Source: DATFMH01 sp035267045 (GTDB lineage Bacteria; Bacteroidota; Rhodothermia; Balneolales; DATFMH01). Taken from it: a stretch of 31,248 nucleotides of DNA. The notes under the pieces are model-generated. The model was not told where the DNA came from, made no database searches, and saw only the letters and a program-made list of their open reading frames with translations. Below are positions 7,795 through 15,839 of the stretch, in pieces. The position numbers were made by a program, and so were the translations under genes. Each line of letters begins with the position of its first letter. Within the stretch, counting starts at the first letter, position 1. The stretch is from NCBI GenBank assembly GCA_035267045.1, contig DATFMH010000166.1:1-31248 (forward strand), given 5' to 3'.

Positions 7795-9966
7795 ATGAAC
7801 GAGGCTAAAGATACAGAAAACCAAGTCGTTGAAGAGAACATCGACTCAGAAGAAAAAGAGCAAACAGTAGCTTCCGGGAACGAAGTACATGATGAAGAAA
7901 CCGTAGATAATAAAGATGCGGAAACAACATCATCGGGAAAAACGGAGAAATCTGCCGGTAAAGAAGAAGATGAAACCGACGCAGAGGATCAAGCTGCTGA
8001 TCAATCCACTGATGAAAAAGCCCCGGAGGAACAAGCTCAAACGGTGTCTGAAGAAAAACCGGCAAAAGAAGCAGCCGCAGCCGAGAATGAAACAAAAGAG
8101 GAAACGAAATCCGAAGAAGCTGAAGATAATGCTACGGAAGCCGCCCCTGCCAAAGAACAGGTAAGTACAGGAGAAGATAAAAAAGAGGACGAAGCCTCTT
8201 CTGATCAGGGATCAGTAGATGAAACCGATGCAAAAGATATTGAAACTGCTGCCGAAGAAGAGGAAGAAGACCTGGATGTACCTGAAGAATTGACTTATTA
8301 TCAGGAAATCGTACAAAAAGGACTGGATATTACAGAATCGAGTGAATGGCAGTATGCCTCCCTGGAATTTGATAATTTACGCCACAAATGGGGTGAAGGG
8401 CCTGATGCTTCCGAAGAACATACAGAGATCTATAATAAGCTGAATGACCGGTTTCAGAAATCGCTTGAAATTTTTAATGAACGCAAATCGAAGCATTACG
8501 ATGAGGTAAACCGTCAGAAGCTAAAAAACCTCGAACGCAAGAAAAACCTCCTTGAGCGGCTTGAGAAAATTATTGAAGATAAAAAATGGCATGCTTACAA
8601 CGAGGTTAAAGGAATACAGAAACGCTGGGATAATATCAAGATGTTACCGTCCGGCGAATCCCAACAGCTGGTAAGCCGATATAAGCAGTTATTGGATATA
8701 TTCGAGGAAAACAGAGTCGAATATCTTGTTAAACGTAAGCAGAAAGAAGAAGATAATCTCCAGGTTAAGCTTCTGATACTTGATAAAATGGAGCTAATTC
8801 TCAAAGAGATCGATGAAAATGTCAACGACTGGAAAGCCATAGACAAAGAATACCAGGAACTTCTTCGGGAGTGGAAGAAAGTAGGACGTGTACCCAGAGA
8901 AAAATCCGGTGAGCTGTGGCAGAGATACAAAGCCGTACGTAGTAATTATATTGATAAAAAACTCGAGTTTAATGACGATTACCGTAACCAGGTTGAAGGT
9001 AATATTGACAAGAAAATAGCTCTTTGTAAACAAGCTGAAGCATTACTTGAAAAAGAAGACCTGGCATCATCAGCGCGGACCATTAATAAGCTTCATAAAA
9101 GATGGAAAGAGACAGGTCCCGTACCCAGAGAAAAAGCTGAAGAGTTGTGGGATCGATTTAAAACTGCTTCTGATACATTCAATAAGAAAAAATCAGAGAA
9201 TATAGAATTATTACGAGATCAGGAGAAAGAGAATTACGAAGAGAAATTGGAGCTTTGTGCCAAAGCTGAAGCCATTCAGGACACGGATGACTGGAAAGGT
9301 GGAACTAAGGCCATGCAGGACCTGATGGAGACATGGAAAGAAATTGGCCCGGTACCACGGCGCAAGACGCGCAAGATTTGGAAACGGTTCAAAAAAGCCA
9401 TGGATGTTTTCTATCAGCGTAAACGCGATCATTTTAAAGATATAAGAGCTGAACAAAAAGAGAATCTAAAGAAAAAACGGGCTCTCATTGATGAGATAAA
9501 AGCTCTTGGTGATCTCGAAGATGCACAGGAAGCGGTTAATAAAGCGAAGCCGTTACAGGCTGAGTTTGCCAAAATCGGATTTGTTCCCCTGAAGCATAAG
9601 AATAAAATATATAAGCACTACAGAGAAGCTTGTGATGTTGTGTATCAACGTGCCCGCGCCGAGCGTTCACAGGGTAAAAAATATATAGGTCCAAACAGTA
9701 ACCTGGATGCAGAGGAACGTAAGGCGATCAAGAAAAAAGGTGGTGAATTATCCAAGTTGAAGAAAGAATGTAACAACCTGAAAGACATGATCCTCAAATA
9801 CCAGGACTCGAAAACCTTTATCAAGCCAAATAAAAAAGGTATGAAACTTCGTGAAGAGATACAGTCGAAGATTGATGAAGCTGAGAAACAGCTGGACAAA
9901 AAACTTGATAAGATTGATGATATCCAACAGCAGATTGAGGATATAAAGAATGGAGATGAGGAGTAA
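7795..9966 (+). CDS. DUF349 repeat protein with acidic N-terminus
   Basis: About 723 residues from the ATG at 7795; a TTG at 7765 would add ten. The first 165 residues or so are extremely rich in Glu, Asp, Lys and Ala and probably disordered. Then come five or six DUF349 modules, each with a W-(K/R)-x-x-G-x-(V)-P-R-x-K core, such as LLREWKKVGRVPREKSGELW, RWKETGPVPREKAEELW and TWKEIGPVPRRK. They are linked by charged helices, and a coiled coil closes the protein (KIDEAEKQLDKKLDKIDDIQ). DUF349 proteins are conserved in Bacteroidota; their biochemical role is not established. A shared bidirectional terminator separates it from the convergent membrane-protein gene. Confidence 0.88.
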   Translation: MNEAKDTENQVVEENIDSEEKEQTVASGNEVHDEETVDNKDAETTSSGKTEKSAGKEEDETDAEDQAADQSTDEKAPEEQAQTVSEEKPAKEAAAAENETKEETKSEEAEDNATEAAPAKEQVSTGEDKKEDEASSDQGSVDETDAKDIETAAEEEEEDLDVPEELTYYQEIVQKGLDITESSEWQYASLEFDNLRHKWGEGPDASEEHTEIYNKLNDRFQKSLEIFNERKSKHYDEVNRQKLKNLERKKNLLERLEKIIEDKKWHAYNEVKGIQKRWDNIKMLPSGESQQLVSRYKQLLDIFEENRVEYLVKRKQKEEDNLQVKLLILDKMELILKEIDENVNDWKAIDKEYQELLREWKKVGRVPREKSGELWQRYKAVRSNYIDKKLEFNDDYRNQVEGNIDKKIALCKQAEALLEKEDLASSARTINKLHKRWKETGPVPREKAEELWDRFKTASDTFNKKKSENIELLRDQEKENYEEKLELCAKAEAIQDTDDWKGGTKAMQDLMETWKEIGPVPRRKTRKIWKRFKKAMDVFYQRKRDHFKDIRAEQKENLKKKRALIDEIKALGDLEDAQEAVNKAKPLQAEFAKIGFVPLKHKNKIYKHYREACDVVYQRARAERSQGKKYIGPNSNLDAEERKAIKKKGGELSKLKKECNNLKDMILKYQDSKTFIKPNKKGMKLREEIQSKIDEAEKQLDKKLDKIDDIQQQIEDIKNGDEE

Positions 9967-10005
9967 TCAAAATTCTAAATTAGAGTTGATGTATATCATT
10001 TAAAT

Positions 10006-10041
10006 AAAAAAGGCGCTGCCATAAAGGTAAGCGCCTTTTTT
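10006..10041. terminator. Bidirectional Rho-independent terminator
   Basis: AAAAAAGGCGCT pairs exactly with AGCGCCTTTTTT over a 12-nt loop. The A-run and T-run make it work for both convergent genes that meet here (DUF349 on plus, outer-membrane protein on minus). Confidence 0.92.
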
Positions 10042-10055
10042 GATATAATTATTTA

Positions 10056-10529
10056 TCATTTTCCGAAATAATATCGAACACCAATACCGGCGTTAATATC
10101 CGGCTCTGTTTTTGGAGCCAAATCCAAAACGGGCGCTATCTCGAAAAAGATCTCAATGGGTTGATCCTGAACGAGGTAATCGGCTCCCAGTGGTACACGT
10201 ACCCCGAGGTTATCGCTATTGCCGAGAATCAATCGGCCGCCGACACCATAGTAAAGCGGTAATGTACCTTTATTTACTTTTACGATGTTATAAAGGTGAT
10301 GAACATAGTCGCCCTGCATAATTAGCCGGGATTCATGGCCAAATGACCAACCCAACCCCATATCAACGGCATTATCATTATCCATCCATATTTTACCTGT
10401 TATGACCGATGGTTCTCCTAATTGTATACCAACACCAAAATCTCCTTTGTGGGATTGGGCCAATGTCAATGGGGTTATTGTCAATAGACCTAATAATGTA
10501 ATAAATGAATATTTTAGTATATGCCTCAT
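10056..10529 (-). CDS. Small outer-membrane beta-barrel-like protein
   Basis: A 157-residue exported protein. A signal peptide covers about residues 1-24 (hydrophobic core ITLLGLLTITPLTLA, then Q). The rest alternates polar and hydrophobic residues in short strands with many Gly, Asp and aromatic residues, such as KGDFGVGIQLGEPSVITGKI and PLYYGVGGRLILG, and ends GIGVRYYFGK. This is the pattern of a small outer-membrane barrel of about eight strands. No enzymatic motif is present. It may be a structural or adhesion-related porin-like protein. It is a single gene whose promoter must lie in the AT-rich gap shared with the divergent arsenosugar operon. Confidence 0.7.
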   Translation of the reverse strand: MRHILKYSFITLLGLLTITPLTLAQSHKGDFGVGIQLGEPSVITGKIWMDNDNAVDMGLGWSFGHESRLIMQGDYVHHLYNIVKVNKGTLPLYYGVGGRLILGNSDNLGVRVPLGADYLVQDQPIEIFFEIAPVLDLAPKTEPDINAGIGVRYYFGK

Positions 10530-10884
10530 AATATCATAGTTTAATTGTTATAAATAGTTTGAAAACCCTTAATGTTTATGTGTGGTCGAGTAAAATAATG
10601 GAAAACAAGAATATAACGTACGGTTTATGACAGTATTCGTTTTTTTGAATAACGAAATATGAATAAAAATAATTTCAATATAGAAGTCGCTATATCATAA
10701 TAGCTGAAGATGGTACTTCAGCAAAGGGAAAATAAATATCAGAAAATTTAGCCAAAACCAAACAATTTTTGAAGATACATTGTTATACGATAAGAATACT
10801 TAGGACGGTTACATTTTATAATTCAATTTATCTTTCATACACATACATTACATACGAACCCCCAAAAGACCTACAGGTAACACC
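10530..10884. other. Divergent intergenic region
   Basis: About 355 AT-rich bases between two divergently transcribed units, so it must hold both promoters. I see no clear operator, riboswitch or ArsR-type palindrome. Just before the plus-strand start there is ACATACATTACATACG and then CAGGTAACACC, a weak ribosome binding site. Confidence 0.4.
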
Positions 10885-11220
10885 ATGGAAAAAACCTATT
10901 ATAATAGAAAAGATCTCAAGAAATTTGGTGATATAGATGAATTTCAACCTGAACTGGCAGAAAAATTCTTTGACTATTACAACGATGTCTTTAAAGATGG
11001 TGCATTAAGCGCACGTGAGAAAGCTATTATAGCTCTTGCAGTAGCACATGCCGTTCAATGTCCATATTGTATAGATGCTTATACTACAGAGTGTTTGGAA
11101 AAAGGTTCAAATGAAGAGGCCATGATGGAAGCCGTGCATGTTGCAGCCGCTATAAGAGGTGGCGCTTCGCTGGTTCATGGGGTGCAGATGATGAATCAGG
11201 TTAAGCAATTAAGCATGTAA
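10885..11220 (+). CDS. Arsenosugar biosynthesis-associated peroxidase-like protein (CMD/AhpD fold)
   Basis: A 111-residue, all-helical carboxymuconolactone decarboxylase/AhpD-like protein. The redox motif CPYC spans residues 59-62, preceded by SAREKAIIALAVAHAVQ as in the family. In classical AhpD a His follows four residues after the second Cys; here that position is Tyr66 (CPYCIDAYT), as I recall for the arsenosugar-associated subgroup. It is the first gene of a four-gene cluster and lies 13 bases before the radical SAM gene arsS, with which this subfamily is normally found. Its exact reaction is not known; a redox or thiol role in arsenic handling is inferred from context. Confidence 0.88.
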   Translation: MEKTYYNRKDLKKFGDIDEFQPELAEKFFDYYNDVFKDGALSAREKAIIALAVAHAVQCPYCIDAYTTECLEKGSNEEAMMEAVHVAAAIRGGASLVHGVQMMNQVKQLSM

Positions 11221-11233
11221 AAATAGATTTTAT

Positions 11234-12283
11234 ATGAAATCTCTGAAAGCAAGCGGAAAAAATCTATCAGATCCTAAATACCAAATCGAGATTCTGAATA
11301 ACCACCGGGAGTCGATTAAAAATCTTCCCAGGTTTCGGAATAAACTCAACGAGATCGGCCTCGCACCTTTTAAATCAACCGGAATAGAAATATTTCAGGT
11401 TAATGTCGGCTACATGTGTAATCAAACATGTAAACATTGCCACGTTGATGCCGGCCCGGACCGAAAGGAAATTATGACCCGGGAGACCATGAAGTATTGC
11501 CTGGATGCCCTCGCCGGAAGTGATATTGAAAAAGTTGATTTAACGGGCGGCGCTCCCGAAATGAACCCTGATTTCCGTTGGTTTGTTGAAGAAATACGGA
11601 AACTGGATAAGCATGTTATGGTAAGAAGTAACCTGACGATCCTGACCGTAAACCGTAATTACCGAGAGCTTCCGCATTTCTTTGCAGATCATGGAGTTGA
11701 GATTATTTCATCCCTGCCCTATTACCTGCAGCGAAATACGGACCGGCAACGAGGTGAGGGTGTCTTCGATAAATCAATCGAAGCCCTGCGAATGCTCAAT
11801 GATGAGGGTTACGGAAAGAAAGATAAGGAACTAATTCTGGATCTGGTTTATAACCCGGTGGGAGCTTTTTTACCGGCCGACCAAAACCAGTTGGAACAGG
11901 ATTATAAACGGGAATTGAAAAGGCGATATAATATCGATTTTAACAACTTATATACTATAACCAATATGCCGATCAGCCGTTTTTTGGAATTTTTATTGAT
12001 CAGCGGTAATTATGAAGAATATATGGAGAAGCTGGTGACTTCATTCAATCCGGCCGCAGCGGAAGGTGTAATGTGCAGGAATACTATTTCAGTAGGCTGG
12101 GATGGGTTTTTATATGATTGTGATTTCAATCAGATGCTGGAAATACCAGTTGAGAAGTCATCACCACAACATGTAAAAAACTTTGACGAGTATATTCTTA
12201 ATGATCGTGAAATAATGGTAGATCAACATTGTTACGGCTGCACGGCCGGTGCCGGAAGTAGTTGCGGAGGAACAATCACTTAA
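11234..12283 (+). CDS. arsS: Arsenosugar biosynthesis radical SAM protein ArsS
   Basis: A 349-residue radical SAM enzyme. The cluster motif CNQTCKHC gives Cys62, Cys66 and Cys69 (CxxxCxxC) for the [4Fe-4S] cluster, followed by the Gly-containing SAM segment DLTGGAPEMNP at about residue 102. The C-terminal DUF3641-like domain has CRNTISVGWDGFLYDCDF and a closing HCYGCTAGAGSSC (Cys333, Cys336, Cys344), which probably binds a second cluster. ArsS transfers the adenosyl part of SAM to dimethylarsenite on the way to arsenosugars. The small redox gene lies upstream and two glycosyltransferases of matching families downstream. The arsenite methyltransferase ArsM, needed for the substrate, is not in the window. 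Confidence 0.95.
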   Translation: MKSLKASGKNLSDPKYQIEILNNHRESIKNLPRFRNKLNEIGLAPFKSTGIEIFQVNVGYMCNQTCKHCHVDAGPDRKEIMTRETMKYCLDALAGSDIEKVDLTGGAPEMNPDFRWFVEEIRKLDKHVMVRSNLTILTVNRNYRELPHFFADHGVEIISSLPYYLQRNTDRQRGEGVFDKSIEALRMLNDEGYGKKDKELILDLVYNPVGAFLPADQNQLEQDYKRELKRRYNIDFNNLYTITNMPISRFLEFLLISGNYEEYMEKLVTSFNPAAAEGVMCRNTISVGWDGFLYDCDFNQMLEIPVEKSSPQHVKNFDEYILNDREIMVDQHCYGCTAGAGSSCGGTIT

Positions 12284-12304
12284 CACTTAAAAGAATGAGA
12301 AGTC

Positions 12305-12949
12305 GTGAGTAAAAGAGCTCAACAGAATAATGCACTAATCATATTTACCAGGATTGCCGAACTGGGTAAAGTGAAAACACGGTTGGCACGGTCTATCGGG
12401 GATGAAAAAGCTTTGGAGGTTTATCGCGAATTAATTGAACATACTCGTGATGTTGCGAAAGGTTTGGAAGTCGACCGAAGAGTATATTTCACTCCATCGC
12501 CACCGGATGAACACCGTATTTGGGATAAGAAATATTTCGAGTATTTCCAACAAAGTGAAGGGGATCTGGGTGAACGAATGAGTAATGCATTCAAGGAGAC
12601 GTTCAGAGACGGTTATGACAAAGTTGTTATCATCGGTTGTGACTGTGCGGAACTGACTACCGAAATTTTGGAAACGTCTTTTAAAGAACTCAATAATGCC
12701 GATGTTGTTATTGGTCCCGCGATAGATGGTGGATATTATTTATTGGGCTTGCATGAACATGAACCGGATTTATTTATAGATAAAAAGTGGGGCAGCGAGA
12801 ATGTTTTTGAAGACACCATTTCGGATCTAATCAAAAAAAACAAAATATGGTATGAGCTGCCTATTTTGTCTGATGTGGATACCGAAGATGACTTGCGCCG
12901 GGTCAAGTTCCTGAGTGAACAGAAAAAACTTCGTGAAAACGTAAACTGA
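12305..12949 (+). CDS. TIGR04282-family arsenosugar glycosyltransferase (DUF2064)
   Basis: A 214-residue cytosolic nucleotidyl/glycosyltransferase-like protein. The N-terminal ALIIFTRIAELGKVKTRLAR (residues 10-29) is the nucleotide-binding loop of the family, with the conserved K-T-R-L. IIGCDCAELT provides the DxD-like metal site, and VIGPAIDGGYYLLGL follows. The start is GTG at 12305, giving MSKRAQ; a GAGAAG stretch just upstream serves as ribosome binding site. It sits between arsS and a GT2 enzyme, which is the standard pairing in arsenosugar loci. It is thought to process the ribosyl-arsenic intermediate; the donor sugar is unknown. Confidence 0.9.
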   Translation: MSKRAQQNNALIIFTRIAELGKVKTRLARSIGDEKALEVYRELIEHTRDVAKGLEVDRRVYFTPSPPDEHRIWDKKYFEYFQQSEGDLGERMSNAFKETFRDGYDKVVIIGCDCAELTTEILETSFKELNNADVVIGPAIDGGYYLLGLHEHEPDLFIDKKWGSENVFEDTISDLIKKNKIWYELPILSDVDTEDDLRRVKFLSEQKKLRENVN

Positions 12950-12977
12950 ATCCCTGAATATTGTTCAAAGACTTTCC

Positions 12978-13682
12978 ATGTCTGCTACGAGTCCAACGAT
13001 TAGTATCATCATCCCGGCTTTTAATGAAGAGAAGACCATCGGTTCTCTGCTGCACTATTTAAATAATGATACAGGTCATGATTCGATAAAAGAGGTCATC
13101 GTGGTAGATGGCCAAAGTACGGATCAAACAGTGCAAATTGCACGCGAAGGAGGAGCGAAAGTCATAACAGCGAAGCGAAAAGGAAGAGCGCGTCAGATGA
13201 ACGAAGGGGCTTTGCTATCCTCCGGGGATTACCTCTATTTTCTGCATGCCGATACTTATCCACCGCGTACTTTCGTGTCCGATATAAAAAAGGCCCTGCA
13301 GAAAGGATACAAAGCAGGTTGTTACCGGTTGAATTTTGACAGTACCCATCTATTATTACGTTTTTATGGCTGGTGCACACGGTTTAATATCCCGGCGTTT
13401 CGATTTGGCGATCAGAGTCTGTTTATAAAACGAGAATTTTTCGAAGAGATTGGCCGTTTCAGGGAAGATTTAATCGTGATGGAAGACAATGAAATTATTC
13501 ATCGCATCAGGGAAAAGGCCGGTTTCAGAATAATACCAAAGTCAGTTATGACCTCTGCCCGAAAATACAAGAATAACGGGTTCATCAGGTTGCAACTCAT
13601 TTTCACACTAATTTATGTACTTTATCATTTTGGAATACCCCAGGAACAACTCGTTAAATTATATAACGATTTTATTCATTAG
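12978..13682 (+). CDS. TIGR04283-family arsenosugar glycosyltransferase (GT2)
   Basis: A 234-residue family 2 glycosyltransferase. ISIIIPAFNEEKTIGSLL opens the Rossmann-like domain, VVDGQSTDQT binds the nucleotide, and FLHADTYPP carries the metal-binding Asp92. The segment GDQSLFIKREFFEEIGRF is the usual acceptor-side motif. The C-terminus is amphipathic to hydrophobic (FIRLQLIFTLIYVLYHFG), which could tether it to the membrane. It is the last of four genes in the arsenosugar cluster, 28 bases after the TIGR04282 gene. Its stop is only 8 bases from the first repeat unit of the mobile-element region, so an insertion has nearly reached the gene; the reading frame itself looks intact. Confidence 0.92.
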   Translation: MSATSPTISIIIPAFNEEKTIGSLLHYLNNDTGHDSIKEVIVVDGQSTDQTVQIAREGGAKVITAKRKGRARQMNEGALLSSGDYLYFLHADTYPPRTFVSDIKKALQKGYKAGCYRLNFDSTHLLLRFYGWCTRFNIPAFRFGDQSLFIKREFFEEIGRFREDLIVMEDNEIIHRIREKAGFRIIPKSVMTSARKYKNNGFIRLQLIFTLIYVLYHFGIPQEQLVKLYNDFIH

Positions 13683-13689
13683 ATCGATG

Positions 13690-13961
13690 TGATATAATAT
13701 CTGTGTAAAGGTGCTCATGGGTCGTCTTATAATTCAACCCCATTCGGGGTTGCGTAAATGTGCAATCTATTCCACCTGTTGCACAGGTGGCTATTCATGT
13801 TTAAACCCTTCGGGCTTTTGAGAAGTAGATACCAGAGTTACAATATCCTTACAATTTTATCGGATTGGAGTGATGAAATTATTGTGCGTTCGGATTGAAG
13901 AATACAGAGATGGAATCCGGTTTTTGATCGAACATGCAATGATATAGAATTTGCGTGTAGA
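13690..13961 (-). repeat. Hairpin repeat unit A1 with fossil transposase start
   Basis: First copy of a 250-bp unit, counted from the shared TGCTCATGG at 13712. It holds three hairpins: CAACCCC/GGGGTTG (13735-13752), CCACCTGT/ACAGGTGG (13772-13790) and AAACCC/GGGCTT (13803-13817, one mismatch). On the minus strand the bases up to 13718 read MSTFTQILYHI, the start of the nearby transposase (MSTYTQILYHI), before homology is lost 8 bases from the glycosyltransferase stop. Confidence 0.9.
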
Positions 13962-14211
13962 TGCTCATGGGTCGTCTTATTATTCAACCCCATTCGGGGT
14001 TGCGTAAATGTGCAATCTATTCCACCTGTTGCACAGGTGGCTATTCATGTTTAAGCCCATCGGGCTTTTGAGAAGTAGATACCAGAGTTACAATATCCTT
14101 ACAATTTTATCGGATTGGAGTGATGAAATTATTGTGCGTTCGGATGGAAGAATTCAGAGATGGAATCCGGTTTTTGATCGAACATGCAATGATATAGAAT
14201 TTGCGTATAGA
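13962..14211 (-). repeat. Hairpin repeat unit A2
   Basis: Nearly identical to unit A1, exactly 250 bp further on, with hairpins at 13985-14002, 14022-14040 and 14053-14067; the third is a perfect AAGCCC/GGGCTT in unit A3, while here the loop base differs. The transposase-like minus-strand start at the A1/A2 junction reads MSIYTQILYHCMF and then runs on into an unrelated 16-residue tail ending at a stop. Confidence 0.9.
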
Positions 14212-14395
14212 TGCTCATGGATCGTGCTGTTATTCAACCCCATCCGGGGTTGGTTTTGTTTGGATAATCGTTACCACCCATTGCATAGGTGGCTATTGAC
14301 ATTTAAGCCCTTCGGGCTTATGGAATAGATGTCCTGTCAATTATAGCCTTACAATTTTATCGAATTAAGTGATATAGAAGATTATGTAAGTTTAT
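14212..14395 (-). repeat. Diverged hairpin repeat unit B1
   Basis: Third tandem unit, again 250 bp on. The order of three hairpins is kept (14235-14252, 14274-14292, 14304-14320), but the sequence between them is diverged from type A and is shared with unit B2 at 15312. Similarity fades near 14395. At its left edge the minus strand again starts MSIYTQILYHC. Confidence 0.85.
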
Positions 14396-14525
14396 TCAAC
14401 AGTACTTAATTAATAACTGACATGAAATCTTATCAATGGGATATATATATATCACTAAATTCTATATTACACGAAAAAGATCGAAATTAAAAAAATGTGT
14501 AGGAAATAGTGTGCGTTATTTCAAA

Positions 14526-14614
14526 GATCCCTGAAAGGGATCAACTTGAATAGCACCGCATACAATGCGGTGAAATAGGAGAAACCAAATATCGCAACCC
14601 CGGGACCGGGGTTG
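14526..14614. repeat. Three-hairpin 3' end of the IS200-like element
   Basis: Three perfect stem-loops follow one another: GATCCCT/AGGGATC (14526-14542), CACCGCAT/ATGCGGTG (14554-14572) and CAACCCCGG/CCGGGGTTG (14595-14614). They begin 8 bases past the transposase stop and form the downstream end of the element. The same trio recurs at 15625-15710. Confidence 0.9.
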
Positions 14615-14621
14615 AATAAAT

Positions 14622-15068
14622 TCACAGCAAATACTTATCATCAAATTCAATGTTATGTTCGTGAAATAAATTAATCAATTCTTCTTTAAATGATATTTGT
14701 CTATGATGCTTTTCCTGGTTTTTGATATAGTTAACCAATTTATCTTTGTCTTTAAACGAATGGGTAAATGCTGAATAACCAGTCTGCCAGCCATTGAAAT
14801 TATTAAATAATTTTTCTGTTTTAATATTTATTGAGGATGAGATTTTTATGTCTTTAACAAGAGATGCTAATGACACTGATGGATGCAGATGCGTAGCAAT
14901 ATGAATATGATCTTCAACGCCATTAATTTGATATAAATGACATTTTTTATTTTTTAAAACGCCCCATATGTATTTAAACAATTCTGGGCGGTTAGCAGTT
15001 ACCAGGGATCGGTTACGCTTTTTTGTGCTGAATACAATATGATATAATATCTGTGTATAGGTGCTCAT
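14622..15068 (-). CDS. tnpA: IS200/IS605-family transposase (Y1 HUH)
   Basis: A 148-residue single-domain HUH transposase that moves single-stranded DNA by a tyrosine-mediated peel-and-paste reaction. The metal-binding HUH motif is His54-Ile-His56 in VEDHIHI, and the catalytic tyrosine is Tyr114 in VNYIKNQEKHH, with the usual Gln four residues on. Length and the sequence NGWQTGYSAFTHSFKDKDK match the compact IS200 type common in Bacteroidota. The frame is complete, so the gene may be active. The ATG lies inside unit A3. The first dozen codons also occur, without the rest of the gene, at the left edge of every other repeat unit. Confidence 0.95.
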   Translation of the reverse strand: MSTYTQILYHIVFSTKKRNRSLVTANRPELFKYIWGVLKNKKCHLYQINGVEDHIHIATHLHPSVSLASLVKDIKISSSINIKTEKLFNNFNGWQTGYSAFTHSFKDKDKLVNYIKNQEKHHRQISFKEELINLFHEHNIEFDDKYLL

Positions 15069-15311
15069 GGGTCGTCTTATTATTCAACCCCATTCGGGGT
15101 TGCGTAAATGTGCAATCTATTCCACCTGTTGCACAGGTGGCTATTCATGTTTAAGCCCTTCGGGCTTTTGAGAAGTAGATACCAGAGTTACAATATCCTT
15201 ACAATTTTATCGGATTGGAGTGATGAAATTATTGTGCGTTCGGATGGAAGAATTCAGAGATGGAATCCAGTTTTTGATCGAACATGCAATGATATAGAAT
15301 TTGCGTGTAGA
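15062..15311 (-). repeat. Hairpin repeat unit A3 (transposase leader)
   Basis: Type-A unit forming the leader of the intact transposase gene, almost identical to A1 and A2 some 1,350 and 1,100 bp away. Its hairpins lie at 15085-15102, 15122-15140 and 15153-15167. Confidence 0.9.
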
Positions 15312-15500
15312 TGCTCATGGATCGTGCTGTTATTCAACCCCATTCGGGGTTGGCTTTGTTTGGATAATCGTTACCACCCATTTCATAGGTGGCTATTGAC
15401 ATTTAAGCCCTTCGGGCTTATGGAATAGATACCATAGCAATCAAATCCTTGTAAGTTTTTCGGATTTGGTCAAATGGAAGATAACGTACATGCTTTGTCC
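15312..15500 (-). repeat. Diverged hairpin repeat unit B2
   Basis: Exactly 250 bp after A3 and of the same diverged type as B1, sharing ATCGTGCTGTTATTCAACCC and the segment between the first two hairpins. The left edge reads MSIYTQILYHC on the minus strand. Confidence 0.85.
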
Positions 15501-15624
15501 AATCGGGCTTACGTAATATTTAACTTGGATTTTTACCAAATGGGTACATCTTCGATTATCATATTACCTGGAAAAAGAGCGAGATATTGAGAATGTGATA
15601 AAAATATCATGCTTTGATTCAAAA

Positions 15625-15710
15625 GATCCCTGAAAGGGATCAACTTGAATATCACCGCATACAATGCGGTGATAATGGCGATATGGCAATCACAACCTAG
15701 AATGGGGTTG
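15625..15710. repeat. Second copy of the three-hairpin 3' end, transposase lost
   Basis: GATCCCT/AGGGATC (15625-15641) and CACCGCAT/ATGCGGTG (15653-15671) are identical to the trio beside the transposase. The third, CAACC/GGTTG (15693-15710), is decayed. No transposase follows on the right, so this is an element remnant. The 129 bases to the TlpA-like gene show nothing else. Confidence 0.85.
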
Positions 15711-15839
15711 AATTTTTGGGAAAGATATGTGTTTATACCACAATCCGTATATATTTCAAAATAAATATGAACTTTTGTTGAGAAACGGGTAACATAACAA
15801 CGCATTTATCGTTTAAAAACTATTACTTTTAGCATCATT

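Larger units (their letters stand above)
14526..15167 (-). mobile_element. IS200-like element (HUH transposase flanked by hairpin trios)
   Basis: The element runs from the three downstream hairpins through the transposase gene to the three hairpins upstream of it (CAACCCC/GGGGTTG, CCACCTGT/ACAGGTGG, AAGCCC/GGGCTT). IS200/IS605-type elements have no terminal inverted repeats and use subterminal hairpins as ends, which fits. The exact cleavage sites cannot be fixed because both sides continue into repeats derived from the same element. Confidence 0.75.

Noticed and set aside
14008..14328. 106-residue open frame on the plus strand, with a near-identical twin at 15108-15428
   Set aside because: Both are the repeat units read across their hairpins on the strand opposite to the transposase. 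The likeness comes from the DNA repeat, and the translation has no domain pattern.
13712..14395. Regular spacing suggested a CRISPR array
   Set aside because: The period is 250 bp, the whole unit is repeated rather than short repeats with unique spacers, and no cas gene is present.
15533..15805. 90-residue minus-strand open frame
   Set aside because: It runs through the hairpin remnant at 15625-15710 and has no ribosome binding site or recognisable motif.
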